From Watersipora subatra (Eukaryota; Bryozoa; Gymnolaemata; Cheilostomatida; Watersiporidae), in the NCBI RefSeq assembly GCF_963576615.1, contig NC_088708.1:45309196-45373195 (forward strand): 64,000 nucleotides of DNA. Reading direction: 5' to 3'. The notes beneath the pieces are model-generated. The model saw only the letters and a program-made list of their open reading frames with translations, did no database searches and was not told where the DNA came from. A program made the translations under genes and the position numbers. This document shows, one piece after another, positions 49,754-61,200 of this stretch. Positions within the stretch are counted from its first letter, which is position 1. Each line of letters starts with the position of its first letter.

Positions 49754-50107
49754 GTAAGTGGTTGCGGTCACGTTGGAGAACTGATCGTTGATCTAAGGAT
49801 TGTCATTATGATTATTATTATTAGAATGTATCAGCGAGAAAAAAAAAACAAGTTTATGTATGATGGTAGCTTATGGGTGTTGTCGTTAATATATGATTGA
49901 CCTTACTGAAATACCATACCACACTTCATACCCTACGGTTCTCTAGGAGACCTAATGTATGTATGGCTTGAAGGTGGTTATACAGCATGTTTACTAAGCT
50001 ATTTATAATAGTAATAATATTTTGTTGCATTGGCTGCATATGCTAGATCAAAGCCAGTTGTGGATTAGGAAATAAAGAATTGAATGTGATGAAGATGAAT
50101 ACAGTAG

Positions 50108-50452
50108 TTGAATATTACTCTGATTACATCGTGCACTTTACAAATAACCGTTTCTACTTTTATTTGTAGTTTGCTATTAATTGTGGTAATATTTTATAGG
50201 GATAATTGTCTTCACACATGTTATGTTAGGATGAATAATACTCTGATATTGGCTTGTATTATTGGTGTTTGCATCGGTTCTGCTAGTAAACTTATTTCTC
50301 TTACTGGCTGTCAACATGTGAGTCCGTTTAATTGGCAAGTGCACGTGATTATTTGTCTCATAAAGCATCTGCTCTGGGACACAGTGCAGACCATTTGTAT
50401 CATCAGCTCCTGTACTGGTTGGTTATCAACATTGTTTCGCACTATCAAATGA
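50108..50452 (+). CDS. Hydrophobic open frame, unidentified
   Basis: A 114-codon frame with two strongly hydrophobic stretches (TLILACIIGVCIGSA and an earlier one). The part 50200-50317 could be an exon (acceptor ttttatag, donor CAT|GTGAGT), but it begins mid-codon and does not join in phase with the candidate exon at 49703. Function unknown; may be noise in AT-rich DNA. Confidence 0.15.
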   Translation: MNITLITSCTLQITVSTFICSLLLIVVIFYRDNCLHTCYVRMNNTLILACIIGVCIGSASKLISLTGCQHVSPFNWQVHVIICLIKHLLWDTVQTICIISSCTGWLSTLFRTIK

Positions 50453-50459
50453 GCTGTTG

Positions 50460-51253
50460 CTCACATTTAAACTTGAATGGGATTTTCCTATTTATTATTA
50501 GAAAGGAAGCAGTTGCATAGAGCAAACGTAAATATAGACAACAATTTGAATACTGGAAGTGGTACAGCATAAATATCACTAAAACATATTGGCTAAACAT
50601 ATCACCAAACATATTGGCTAAACCATTATAAAGTACAAGCTCTGCATCCAAGGCTCAAGTAAAAAAGACTATCTTGCCGACCAATCATTGTACCAGTATT
50701 TATAGTACTGGGGATATTGACGGTTGTATAGAAAGCTAGGAGGTACTAGTTGCTAAACACAGGGACTGACCTGCAAAACCATTCAAGTTTAGACTGCGAA
50801 CTTCTCTATGAGGCCCCAGGACTTGTGGGCAGATATTTGTATGATATGACCTCGGAGTAGAAAAACGTTGAAAACCTTCAGTTATATGGAAAAGACAAAT
50901 TACACATTTTTAACAAAAGGGTACTAAAACTATCTGTATACATCTCTGCGTGGCTAATAAGTTAAGCAAAATATAATATGTTTGGTTGCACCTGCTGCAG
51001 TCTGCCTGTACACTAAAGTTGACTCCTACAGTACGTGAAGCCTTATATACAATACAATAGCGTAACATTGCCTGCCTCATATGTAGATGTATATACTGTT
51101 TGGAGATTGATGAAGGTGGTAAACATGACAACTATTTAATCAAACTAAAACATTTCAAGTTAGTCTTAGCCAACACTTGGTTAATACCTATGAGTAACCC
51201 TGCTAAGGGTGTTGACTCAGTTGCTAAATGTTAACTCAATGTCATGGAGTTAA
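50460..51253. other. No gene seen
   Basis: AT-rich sequence with a short tandem phrase (accaaacatattggctaaac, twice at about 50585-50625). Nothing else. Confidence 0.5.
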
Positions 51254-52230
51254 TCTATATATATAAATTTCAATGTTTGTGCATGCGTTTCGGCTTGTTC
51301 AGCTATAGCTATTAAAATTTAGAAATGGAATATCCGTTTCATGCTGGGTTTGAACTCACCCAGATTGCAACCAACTGAGCTATACAATTCTTAGCATTCT
51401 ATCGCTCCTATCATATACCGTATGCACAGACCAAATGTGCACTTTTGATTATTAACTAATATTACCTTTTGCATAATGCGTTATTTTTTGAAATTGTTTA
51501 AAAACTAATTTTTTGCTACCATTCCTTATTTTTTTTAATTTTTAAATGTGCCATTTCAATTTCAAGTTTGCCGCTACACATTTATTTTTGTTTTTTCTTG
51601 TAAGGTTCGATTGCTAAATCGGTAAAGGCTAATACTTTTCACACGGAAAAGTGTATTATCTCGAGTAGGAATAGCCTCTACATTCTCTCTCTGTTCGGTC
51701 AGACAAAGTACCAGGCAAAGATGGTCTGAAATCTTATTTTTACATTTGTACCAGTATCGAGAGGTACTAGTGTCCTCGTATTCAAAGTTTTGATGGATAG
51801 TTTTTGCTGGAACAGTAACCTTTTTTATAAACACACTTCTATGCATGAATCTTCCAAATGCATAAATATTAGTTGAACATGTTCAGGATTTTTGTTTTGT
51901 TTTCTCAGTTCATATTAATTGCATCATTACCAAATCATCTTTTATTGTAATCGTAGCAAAATAGACTTAATTTAGCTATTACTTGCTTTTCATTTCATAT
52001 TTACATTTAAACACTCTTATAGTTGTTTTAGCTTGTTTCTTAATTTATTTGACTTGCACAAAACATTTTTCTCTTGATATGTTTTTTTTTTAATTTATTT
52101 AAACTGCACTAAACGCTTTTCTCATGGTTTGAAGTTTGAAAGTTAGAATGTTAACTTTTGTTATATGTTAAATAAAAATAAGTTTCCTGTGGAAAGACTT
52201 TTTATTACCCTGGCCATTCAGGTAGTCGCA
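51254..52230 (+). mobile_element. Helitron-like non-autonomous element, copy 1 (decayed 3-prime end)
   Basis: The 5-prime end tctatatatataaatttc matches the TC-start typical of Helitron-type elements. The body from about 51930 aligns to the segment before the intact 3-prime end at 54726 (aaatcatcttttattgtaat, gaagtttgaaagtta, gttatatgttaaata, tttttattaccc). Its own terminal hairpin is degraded. A tRNA-like piece lies inside on the minus strand (51340-51395: tagctcagttgg and gagttcaaaccc boxes with no anticodon arm between). No replicase is encoded. Confidence 0.55.
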
Positions 52231-54280
52231 TATAAAAGTTTTGCTTTGAAGGAAATGTAAAAGAGTATGTTCAGAAAGTTCAAAGTTCAGCTATGCTAGA
52301 TATAGAAACAAACCAAGTTGCCAGTATATTAATACGCGCGCAAAATGCCTACATTTTCTTTAGTGACTTGAGAAGATTAATATGATATTTTAGATAACAG
52401 ATTTACACAGTTTTTTTTTAATTAGCATACATGTATGATAGACTCAAATCTTTTCTGCAGTCCAACCAAATCATCACTTTGTCCAACTGAACAATGGATA
52501 CAAGCTCAGACATGAAATAAATGTTTCCCCTGAAGATTTTGATCTTAAATATAAGGAATGTTCTGGTGTTGGTGCATTTGGAAATATGAACATGAATAAA
52601 AATCCTATTATTTTGACTTACTTGTACTATCGTCAAAAATAAATTTCTTATAGGAGTTTGTGTTCGCTGGAAGCCTGAATGAGCTTGCAGTTTTTTTTTG
52701 CAGTTAGTCGTTTGGACAATGACTGGCTTACAGTTTAAGCTTGATCACTGACTTCAATGCATCTCTGTTTTCTGCCTTGTCATGCCATTTGCTTGTGTCT
52801 AGTTTTTTTGTATCACTGTCGGAGCTCATAGTAGAAACTGTTGATGCTGATTTTCATCGATTACAGTTTCACATCGAAACCGGAAATCATTAGTTCTTGC
52901 TATAGCTTAATTTAGGCCTTTCAGGTATTGGCTAGGCAAAAGTTTATTAACTTGCAGCATAACTATATATATATATACAATACTATACAATATATGTACT
53001 AAAATACAAATCGTTTTTTTTCATTTTAATAGATTTCACTGTTTGCTAAGCGGCATCTAGTTTTCTTTGCCATAAGACTATAAACATAGACCACCCAGTA
53101 ACTGTGACAGCTTGTCTCAGTGTTGAAGCTATTTAGAGTATAGCAGGTGCTGACGATAGGCACTTTGGCCATCCAGGCTTGCAGTAATCTTCTTACTATT
53201 ACTCTAGAGTTTTTTCTTCCCGTTGCTTGCTTAAATGGCTTTTTAGTATTTTGGGAAAACTAACTTTGTTTGACCTATAACATGTGTTGAGGTCATGTTT
53301 ATCAACTATAGTTGTTTGTTGAGTTGAACTGGATTAACCCAGCAAATTCTCAAACCTGTGGAAAAGGTTAGATCAAATGACAGAAATATAATCTATTAGA
53401 GTAGATCTTTATGAAATTATTTTTGTATTCTACTAGGTACAGTTAGTGGTATTGACTCAGCTCTAGGCATTAAAAAAAGATTAAGAAAGGCATGAATATA
53501 TATAAATTTTTAGATATATATCTAAAGGTTTGTGTGTGTATACTTCTGTGGGTGTGATTGACCGACTATAGCAATTATTTTAGCATTGCGCCCACATGTT
53601 ACGATGCCTCTGTTAAGAAATATTTTGGGACCTACATGTAAGTATATACAACGCGATGCTTCTTTGTTTTCTTTCATTAGAGCTAATATATTCCACCCCA
53701 CGGTATCGACAATAACTTATCTCGAACTTCAAATTTGGCGATTTGCATACTGATTATATACGTTATTAAAAGATCTACGTCGCTGAACTTGCCATGGCGA
53801 GTTATTCGTATCTGTTATTTGGTATATCCGGTATCTGTTATAATAAAAACGATTCGCAAACGAATAAATGAACGGATTTCTGTTAAAAGTTTGAAATTTA
53901 TTAAAATACAAACTAAAACTTCCTTCAAGTATGTGTTTAGTAAACTAAATTCATTTAAGTTAGACTCAGCGTTTACGTTACACGTCTGTCTCGAAGGTAA
54001 GAACTTTCCATGTAGTACATTGTAATGTTATATTATCTTGGGCTTGCAGATCATAACCACAAAATGCATTAAGTCATTGTAGGTACCTATAGTTACTAAA
54101 GTTAACATAGTATTTTGGTACTATTTTTAATGATGATGATTTTTACCAGGAGATGATTGCATTAGATAATGGCTATGGATTTCTATACCACTCTATGTAC
54201 ATCTATAATCTACGATATTAGCCTATATGATAAATTTCGCATGCCGACACTGAAACGAACTGAAATCATATAATTGTATA
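52231..54280. other. No gene seen
   Basis: AT-rich sequence. At 53493-53560 there is a tatatataaattt segment followed by gtttgtgtgtgtat that may be a diverged Helitron 5-prime end paired with the 3-prime end at 54726. The open frame at 53735-54025 has no recognisable motif. Confidence 0.45.
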
Positions 54281-54284
54281 CCAA

Positions 54285-54726
54285 ATCATTTTTGATTGTA
54301 ATCATAGCAAAATAGACTATATTCGGTCATTACTTGCTAATGATTTCAACATTTACATTTACACACCATTACAGTTTATTTTTCTTTCTAATTTATTTCA
54401 ACGAAACACTTCTTTCAAGTTATAAATTTTTAAATTTACAGTTTTTTGAAAACCTGTACAGTTTTATTTATTTTTAATTTAGTGTTCCTGAACAAAACCT
54501 TTTCCTCATGATATGAAGTTTGAAAGTTACAGCTGTTTGACAAAGTTTGGAAATCTTTACGGTTGTTTTTATTTTCTTCATTAATTTATTTCAATTACAC
54601 AAAGCACTTCTCTCAAGATACGTAGTTTGAAAGTTAGAATGGTGAACGTTGTTATATGTTAAATACGAATCAATTTCAGTCCAAATACTTTTTTATTACC
54701 CAGGCAACGCCGGGTTGTACAGCTAG
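54285..54726 (+). mobile_element. Helitron-like 3-prime end, copy 2
   Basis: The terminus is a 7-bp hairpin (54698-54715: ACCC, bulged A, GGC, loop AAC, GCC, GGGT), seven bases, then CTAG (54723-54726) followed by T, the layout of Helitron 3-prime ends (hairpin plus CTRR, insertion before T). The preceding 400 bp are shared with 51930-52215. The internal phrase gaagtttgaaagttacag / tagtttgaaagttagaat is repeated. Confidence 0.65.
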
Positions 54727-55095
54727 TATATATACATATGCATGCATATGCCCCAGCTCAATAAAAAGTTTGAGTTGGCTTTTGTATGCGAAACTGGTCA
54801 GCCTGCTTCATAGACGAATGTTGTACCAATAGTTGGAGTTGTCCTTACTTGTTAAATATATTCATCCAAGTACTTCAGTTAGAACTTAGAACCTTAAGTG
54901 AGCTGTTACTTGTAAATATAGTTTTGCCTGATAACCCTCCCGAACTTCTGATATTACACATTATTTTTGTAGTACTTACATATAGTAAGTTATATTTATA
55001 ATATATAATTGAGCATATAATTTGGATATTGCTATGCTGTAAGACCAGTATTTACCCTGTTACAGTAGAGACATAAACATTCAGTTTGTTAAAGG

Positions 55096-55971
55096 TTGAC
55101 TTGCAACAAAATTCGCATTACAGTTATTTGGTATCAAAAGATTCACCATGTCTTACTCTGTTGTGTTGTAGGTGCCAAATATGTAGAAATGTGATTACAA
55201 GCTCTTAAAAGCTCAAAAATGAAAAGCCGCCGTAGATTGGAATCTCTTTGTTTCTCTGACGTAGTCATGAAATTTGGTTATCGTCTTTTCACGTGATGTT
55301 TTCCCGTGAATTGAAAGGCCAATAAAAAGTTCAATATAAAACTTATCGTAGCACTAGTTTATGACAAACACTTCGGGTTTTACCAAAGGCCCCGTATCAA
55401 ATATAGATGCTCGCTACTTTACAGTTTTGGTTCGGTTTGGTCTAATCCGCAAATCGTAATCTGATCATGTGACCCAATACTTCGCAAATAATTTCTGCAG
55501 CACTTTTCGATTATCACAAATGACCAGCAGGCTCGTCATGATTATCAGACAACGATATGTACTCTTTCGAGCTAAGGCTAAAAAATTAAACAAATTTTTA
55601 CGGTAAGTTATAAGATATCTGTGCTAAAAGTGACAGCATTAAAATGACGATAAAACAGACACGTAAGAACATTAGACATGGTTTTATTGAATGCGTGAAG
55701 TATATTTGTGAAATATTTCGAGACGAATAAGGTTGCATGAAAGTGTAAACAGAAACCATCTAACACGTCTATGTTACATTTGAGCCGTTTTGGAAAGATA
55801 ATCCAAACTACGGCGGTCTCGTGTGGCTGCGAGTAACTGTTCGTTTTTGAGCTTTTAAGAGCTTGTAATCACATTCCCACATATTTTGCACCTACAACCC
55901 AACAGAGTAAGACATGGTGAATCTTTTCATATCAAATAAACTGTAATGTGAATTTTGTTGCAAGTCAACCT
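55096..55971. mobile_element. Element family B, copy 2 (complete)
   Basis: The ends aggttgacttgcaacaaaat and its reverse complement at 55952-55971 open terminal inverted repeats of about 190 bp. A TTAA (55092-55095) flanks the left end; the right flank reads TGAA, one change from TTAA. The middle aligns with copy 1 (gatcatgtgaccca, ctttcgagctaaggctaaa). Non-coding. Confidence 0.85.
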
Positions 55972-55974
55972 TGA

Positions 55975-56884
55975 AGGTGTTCATAGCTGTTATCAGTTCA
56001 TTTGTCTTCTCATGTGCATAACATGTTCGAAAGAAGGAGATAACTCAAATTTTTGCAATTGCGTTCAAGTTTTATTAGCAAATAATAATAACTTTAAAAG
56101 TAGTATTTATTTGCTGTACTTTTTAGCCAATTGCTCATAAATCTTTGCTGGTTAACACTATGAAGCTTAACCTTGGATACACAAGAAAGTCCCCAGATTC
56201 GAAACAGTATTAACAACTTTCAAATCTACTGTGAAAGTACTCAGGAGAACACAACTCCTTTTAAACTTATTATATTGAAGCTCCGAGCTTGTAGAACACA
56301 ATTAAAAACAGAAATCAAATATAGTAAATAGTCTCTTTTTTCACATTTTTTCAAAGAAGTAATGTTTTAGAGATAAGTGAAGAAACATAATGGTTGGTGT
56401 AAACTGAGCCTGATAAAGTGTGTATATTTTTTATGGATAAAAAACCAAATAGGTTTAGTGTAAAGCTCTTGTTGCTAAGGAGAAGTGTAAAGCTCTTGTT
56501 GCTAAGGAGAAGCAGCTTTCTACTTTTGTTTTCTTTTGGTTTTCATTAAAAAGAATTTCAATCAGAATGTCATAAAAACATTTTTGTCGGCAGCCATTTT
56601 TCAGTCGGTTAGAAGTGTGCAGAAGGTATTTTGGTAATATCTCAAGAACTAAGAATCCAAATGACTTGAATCTTCATAATTATCCTAAAAATCCTATTTT
56701 TGCACCAAAATTTCGTAATTTTGCACAAACCGAAAGTACAGATAACCAAGTAAAATTTTGAAGTCGTGTTTACTCGGATGTAGGGTCGGTTGATAAAAAA
56801 TTTCCTTAAATTATTTCGAACCGAGGCTTCAGCGTTAAATAATTGAGCCTGCTGATTCCAGTTTGTTATCTATTTTTAGTTTTC
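55975..56884. other. No gene seen upstream of the YAE1-like gene
   Basis: Intergenic sequence and probable 5-prime flank of the next gene. A 24-bp phrase (gtgtaaagctcttgttgcta...) is tandemly doubled at about 56459-56508. Confidence 0.5.
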
Positions 56885-57840
56885 ATGAGTGATTTGGAAG
56901 ATCTTGATGGTGATGTCTCTAATCTTGCCAGCTTGAATGAGAAAGCATGGCAGCAAGTCTCTCAACAAAGGTTATTTCAAAACTAAACTATTTCAACTAG
57001 GCTTGATTCTGGTTGCATAGGTCATTAATCATTGACCGTATCAGTTGGAGCTATGAATGGTAGTTTTAACTGCCGCAGTCACCCATTCAAAATAACGTGA
57101 ACTTTTATAGCTTGAGAATGTGTGAACAACAAGAGCCTGAATAGAAAAAAACCACTTTGCATTTTTATTATAATCCTTTTTAGCAAAAGCAATATTAATG
57201 AAAACTATGATTGCATTAATTAGCATATTTGGCTACCTCAGGGCAATTCTTTTGTCATCTATTTACTTTTGACGTGATCGACTTCCCACTTGTGATGTAA
57301 ATACAGTTTACTACTTCCACAACCATTTTTATTTCGTAGAATTTAATTGACAAACCGCTGTTGACCAGCCCAGTTATTGTATTATTATGCAGGTATAATG
57401 CCGGCCTAAGAGAAGGTGCAGCTACTGAGTTCCAGGGTAGACTGCAGTCCGGATTCTGTCAAGGATTTAATGCAGCCGTAGTTAACCTTTCATCATTGGG
57501 CAAGCTGCGAGGGAAACTCTGCGCTTTACAGGTGCTCTGCGAATCCCGTATAGACACTACCACAAACAATGCATTACTCGCTAGACTAGCTGAGCTGGAG
57601 GAGAAGATCAAAGAAGATATGGTGCAATGTGTTGACAAGAAGGAACCTAAGGCTAGCATTGCCTTAGGTTCTGAGAGACAAGAAGAGATAAAGCTTTTTC
57701 AGCTTAGCGTTGTAAGTTTTATTTCGCGTACGTTTTCTCATGACTAATAACATATTTAAAAAATATAATTCTGGACAATAAAAAAATACTTCTATTACAT
57801 TTGACTAAGATGAAAATATCAGGGAGCTCAATATCATTGA
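56885..57840 (+). CDS. YAE1: YAE1-like protein (Yae1 N-terminal domain, deca-GX3 motif)
   Basis: Exons 56885-56970, 57393-57711 and a short last exon at about 57823-57840 (GT-AG; gtaagt donor after the second). The model gives 140 residues. It starts MSDLEDLDGDVSNLASLNEK; WQQVSQQRYNAGLREGAATE leads into the glycine-spaced repeat (G every 3-7 residues, through GFCQGFNAAVV) and ends with LGKLRGKLCALQVLC, the most conserved part of YAE1. A Glu/Lys-rich helix follows. In yeast and human, YAE1 with LTO1 acts as an adaptor that delivers iron-sulfur clusters to the ABCE1 ribosome-recycling factor. The vertebrate protein is longer. The last exon is weakly supported; without it, read-through gives a tail of about ten other residues. 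An AATAAA at 57925-57930 fits the model. Confidence 0.8.
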
Positions 57841-57924
57841 ACCACTGAATAAGAGAGAGGAAAAGATGGTGTGTAAAACACCTGAGGATCGAAGGTATGT
57901 ACAAGCACATAGACTGATAGAGAA

Positions 57925-57930
57925 AATAAA
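57925..57930 (+). promoter_or_regulatory. Polyadenylation signal of the YAE1-like gene
   Basis: AATAAA about 85 bases after the predicted stop. Confidence 0.5.
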
Positions 57931-58222
57931 GTTCTTTAGAGACCAAAAAAATGATTCGTCTTAAAAAAATACCTCACAGCTCATGTATGTGTAAACAAAG
58001 TTTGGCGCAACATGTGCCAGGCATAAATAATCAAAATTTAAATTATCTGCTCCAAAAGTTGGACCACAACGTGAAAGCCCTCCAACAATACAGATGATAA
58101 TGCTATAGACAACAGAGGTAATCATATAAAGCCAGCATATATGAATCAAAAAAGCAGCAAAAATATACCAATAAAATTGCGCACAAATTCACTGGTAATA
58201 CAGGCGATCGACGGGGCGCCAT

Positions 58223-61200
58223 TTAGTAAGTGAATACATAGCGACCCGCGTGCTTTATATTTTCAATGACGCCCGACTTGTACTGCACTTGTATGGTGAA
58301 CTGTAGAATTCCTTTGTCCTCATCTACAGGCAGGTTGGAAATGTAAAATTTGTTGCAGTAGGTTGAGCCGAGCCACCTGTTTTCTGTGTCATTTGCGTTG
58401 CACCTGCCAAAATAAGCCAGAATTATAGAAGGCTTATACTTACAGAAGTATTATAAAATATAAGACTTCTATGGTAGGAATGAACCATGCTAGACTTGAC
58501 ATAATTTAGTAATTCTTCATTAGTGCTTGGATTTTTTGTACTTGAAATTATAATTCTGATTAATTTAATGTCCAATTTAAAACTAGTTAAATAAACATAT
58601 TTAACATCAGAATTCTGAACCATTACAAAAACCACAAAATTATAATTTTCAACATAACTAACCGATTTTAAAGGCATGTACTGTAAATGTTGGTTGTCCA
58701 TATCATAGTCAATCACACTTGCAGAAAATCAGAATTTGAGGGTGTTTTAGTAATGAAGTACAACTTTGTCAAGTTTCAGCAGTGTCAAAACAACTATGGG
58801 CCTCACCATTGTTAACAATTGCAAAAGTAATAACATTGAATTAATGCAAGGTAGGTGGAGCTCTATATAGCATTAGTCGTTATAATTACTAACCAAATAT
58901 GGTATGAGGTAATATCGGCATCGATGTCTGGCTGGCACCATTGCAGACGGAGGGAGAGAGACTTGCCGGTCTTGTCTTCATCCGTCATCAAATGTGAGGT
59001 AGTTGAGAGATTATTTGAAGTGAGGTCATCGCATGTCACATCTGACACAGAGACTGGCCGCAGGCTCGCATCACTGCTGCTAAGTACCTGTACGTTTCCT
59101 ACCAAGGCATTTAACATCAGAGCCTCCTTATTTTCTGTGTAAGCAAGAAGACCAACCTCATCGAGTGACTTGCCCTTCAGGAGGTCAGAGCTGATAAAAT
59201 ACACCCTGAAAAACATATATCGTAATCATAAATGTACAATATGTTATCGTCTGTAGTCCAACTGCTTATCATGATCAACAAATTAAAGGACCTATCGAGT
59301 TGAACGCTGATGTGAGCTTTCGGTCAGCGTCATGATATGATATCTTGAAAAATGGACCAACCTGCTCTGCCATTGATCAAGGGCACGGCTTGTGGCCACA
59401 GGTGACTTAAGAGAAACTGGGACATCCGCATCATCCATACACTGAATGGTTATGTCGGTGGGCAGATCCATGTAAACATCTGTTATGGCCTGTTCCTCTG
59501 GTAACAGAATACGTTCTTCATTTTCATCCTCCTAGAAAAGGATAAGCGGTGTTAGCGGTGTTAGCGGTATATGCAAATGAGATGGACAAGGAAAAGTTTT
59601 AGCACACAGCAGAAAATACCAAAAAAGGGATGTTAAATATTTATTGTTATGATGAAACGATTGAAGGGATTGTTACATACAAACCTTGTTCAAAATGAGG
59701 TACAGGAATAGTTTGGCTCCTTTCTCCATGTGCATCTGTTTGACTGTGTAGCGGACATACACCGAGGTTTCCATAGGGATGGCTGTGTCGAAGAGGCTGA
59801 AGAAGAACAAGCAAAATTAGTATAAGGCATGACAGCATCAACAAACTGATCTCACCTATTCTACATTTGTAAAAAGCGGTGAATAGAAGTGGTCCTTTGC
59901 TTACCTGTAAGTCAGAGCCTTTCCAGAGCTTGGTAGTCGGCCGACAAACCTCATGGCTCCACCACCCATAAATCCATCCTCAAGATGAAGCCACTTGTAT
60001 TTCTGATGAGGGTTGTGCCCCATGTCGCTGTGGGTCAACGTTGGCTGCGGTTGTTGCATGCTTAGGTTGCTCCATGGCTGATCAGATATTGCCTAGCAAA
60101 AAATGTTCATAGTTGGTAACTTCTTGAACTTTGCCCTCCCAAACTGCGTTTTATTATTGGAGATGCAACAGACTGGATATGGTCAATTCTACTACTAATT
60201 GTTCACAAGTTGTTCTTTTACTATTCTAAAAGAAGAACTAGTGAAAACCAGCACATGAACGCAAGCTCCAAAAAGTTGAACCGTTATATCATTGGATTTG
60301 AAGAGCATAAAACCTTTCACTTGATGATTTGTAATTGTTTATAATCCGTGTTTACCATTTTTGTATTTAAATATCGGTAGTCATTACTTTATTTATTTTT
60401 TTATGATTTTAAAAAGAGACGTTATACCCATCACCCTTTATTCACTATGTTTAAGTAATGTTTCATTGACTGCTCCAAATATTTATGGCAACACTAACAG
60501 CTTTGATATAAAAGCAAATAACTAAAATTAGCCTGCGCTCCAAATTTGATGACTATCACTCATTAGCAGATCGACATCTAAGTGTCTGCAAAACTGTAAA
60601 AACCAGCCAAATCCAATTAACTGCTGGTGTTTTATTTGGGCTAGCCAACTAATGGAGCCAATAAAATCATCCGACTTAAATTCTTTCCAAGGTTACACAA
60701 AGGACTTGGTATACCGAGGTGCCTGGGAGTGGCCCCGGATTTGCTGATTATTTTGACTAAAATGATAACAACTGGCAGGCCAGTATTGTTTGCTTTACCA
60801 ACACTTTGACCCTCCAGCAAACAAGCTTTTAGTGTTATCTAATCACAAAGGATCGTCTCACCCGGAGTGAAAAAGGTCGGTCAAGAAACATGAGCAAACA
60901 AAGGAATGCTTTTATCATCACTCACCTGGCCGTGTATATAGGTCTTCTTGCCCCAGCCTTGGCAGAAGGATGATGCAAGAGGTAAGGTACAGCTGACATG
61001 CATCGGTAAATATGGCTGCAGATAGTACCAGAATCTAAAAACGCTAAAAATAATCAATACACATAATTACCATAAAGAAATCGAGAGCGAATCAGAGGAA
61101 ATCGTATGATCATAGCAGAAGAGAGCTAATAGCGGGATTGACATGCTTAGTCAATTACATAATTGCAGGTATTGCCAACAGGCATCTGCTGTGTAGTCAG

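Noticed and set aside
51340-51395. Possible tRNA on the minus strand
   Set aside because: The A and B boxes are too close and there is no anticodon arm.
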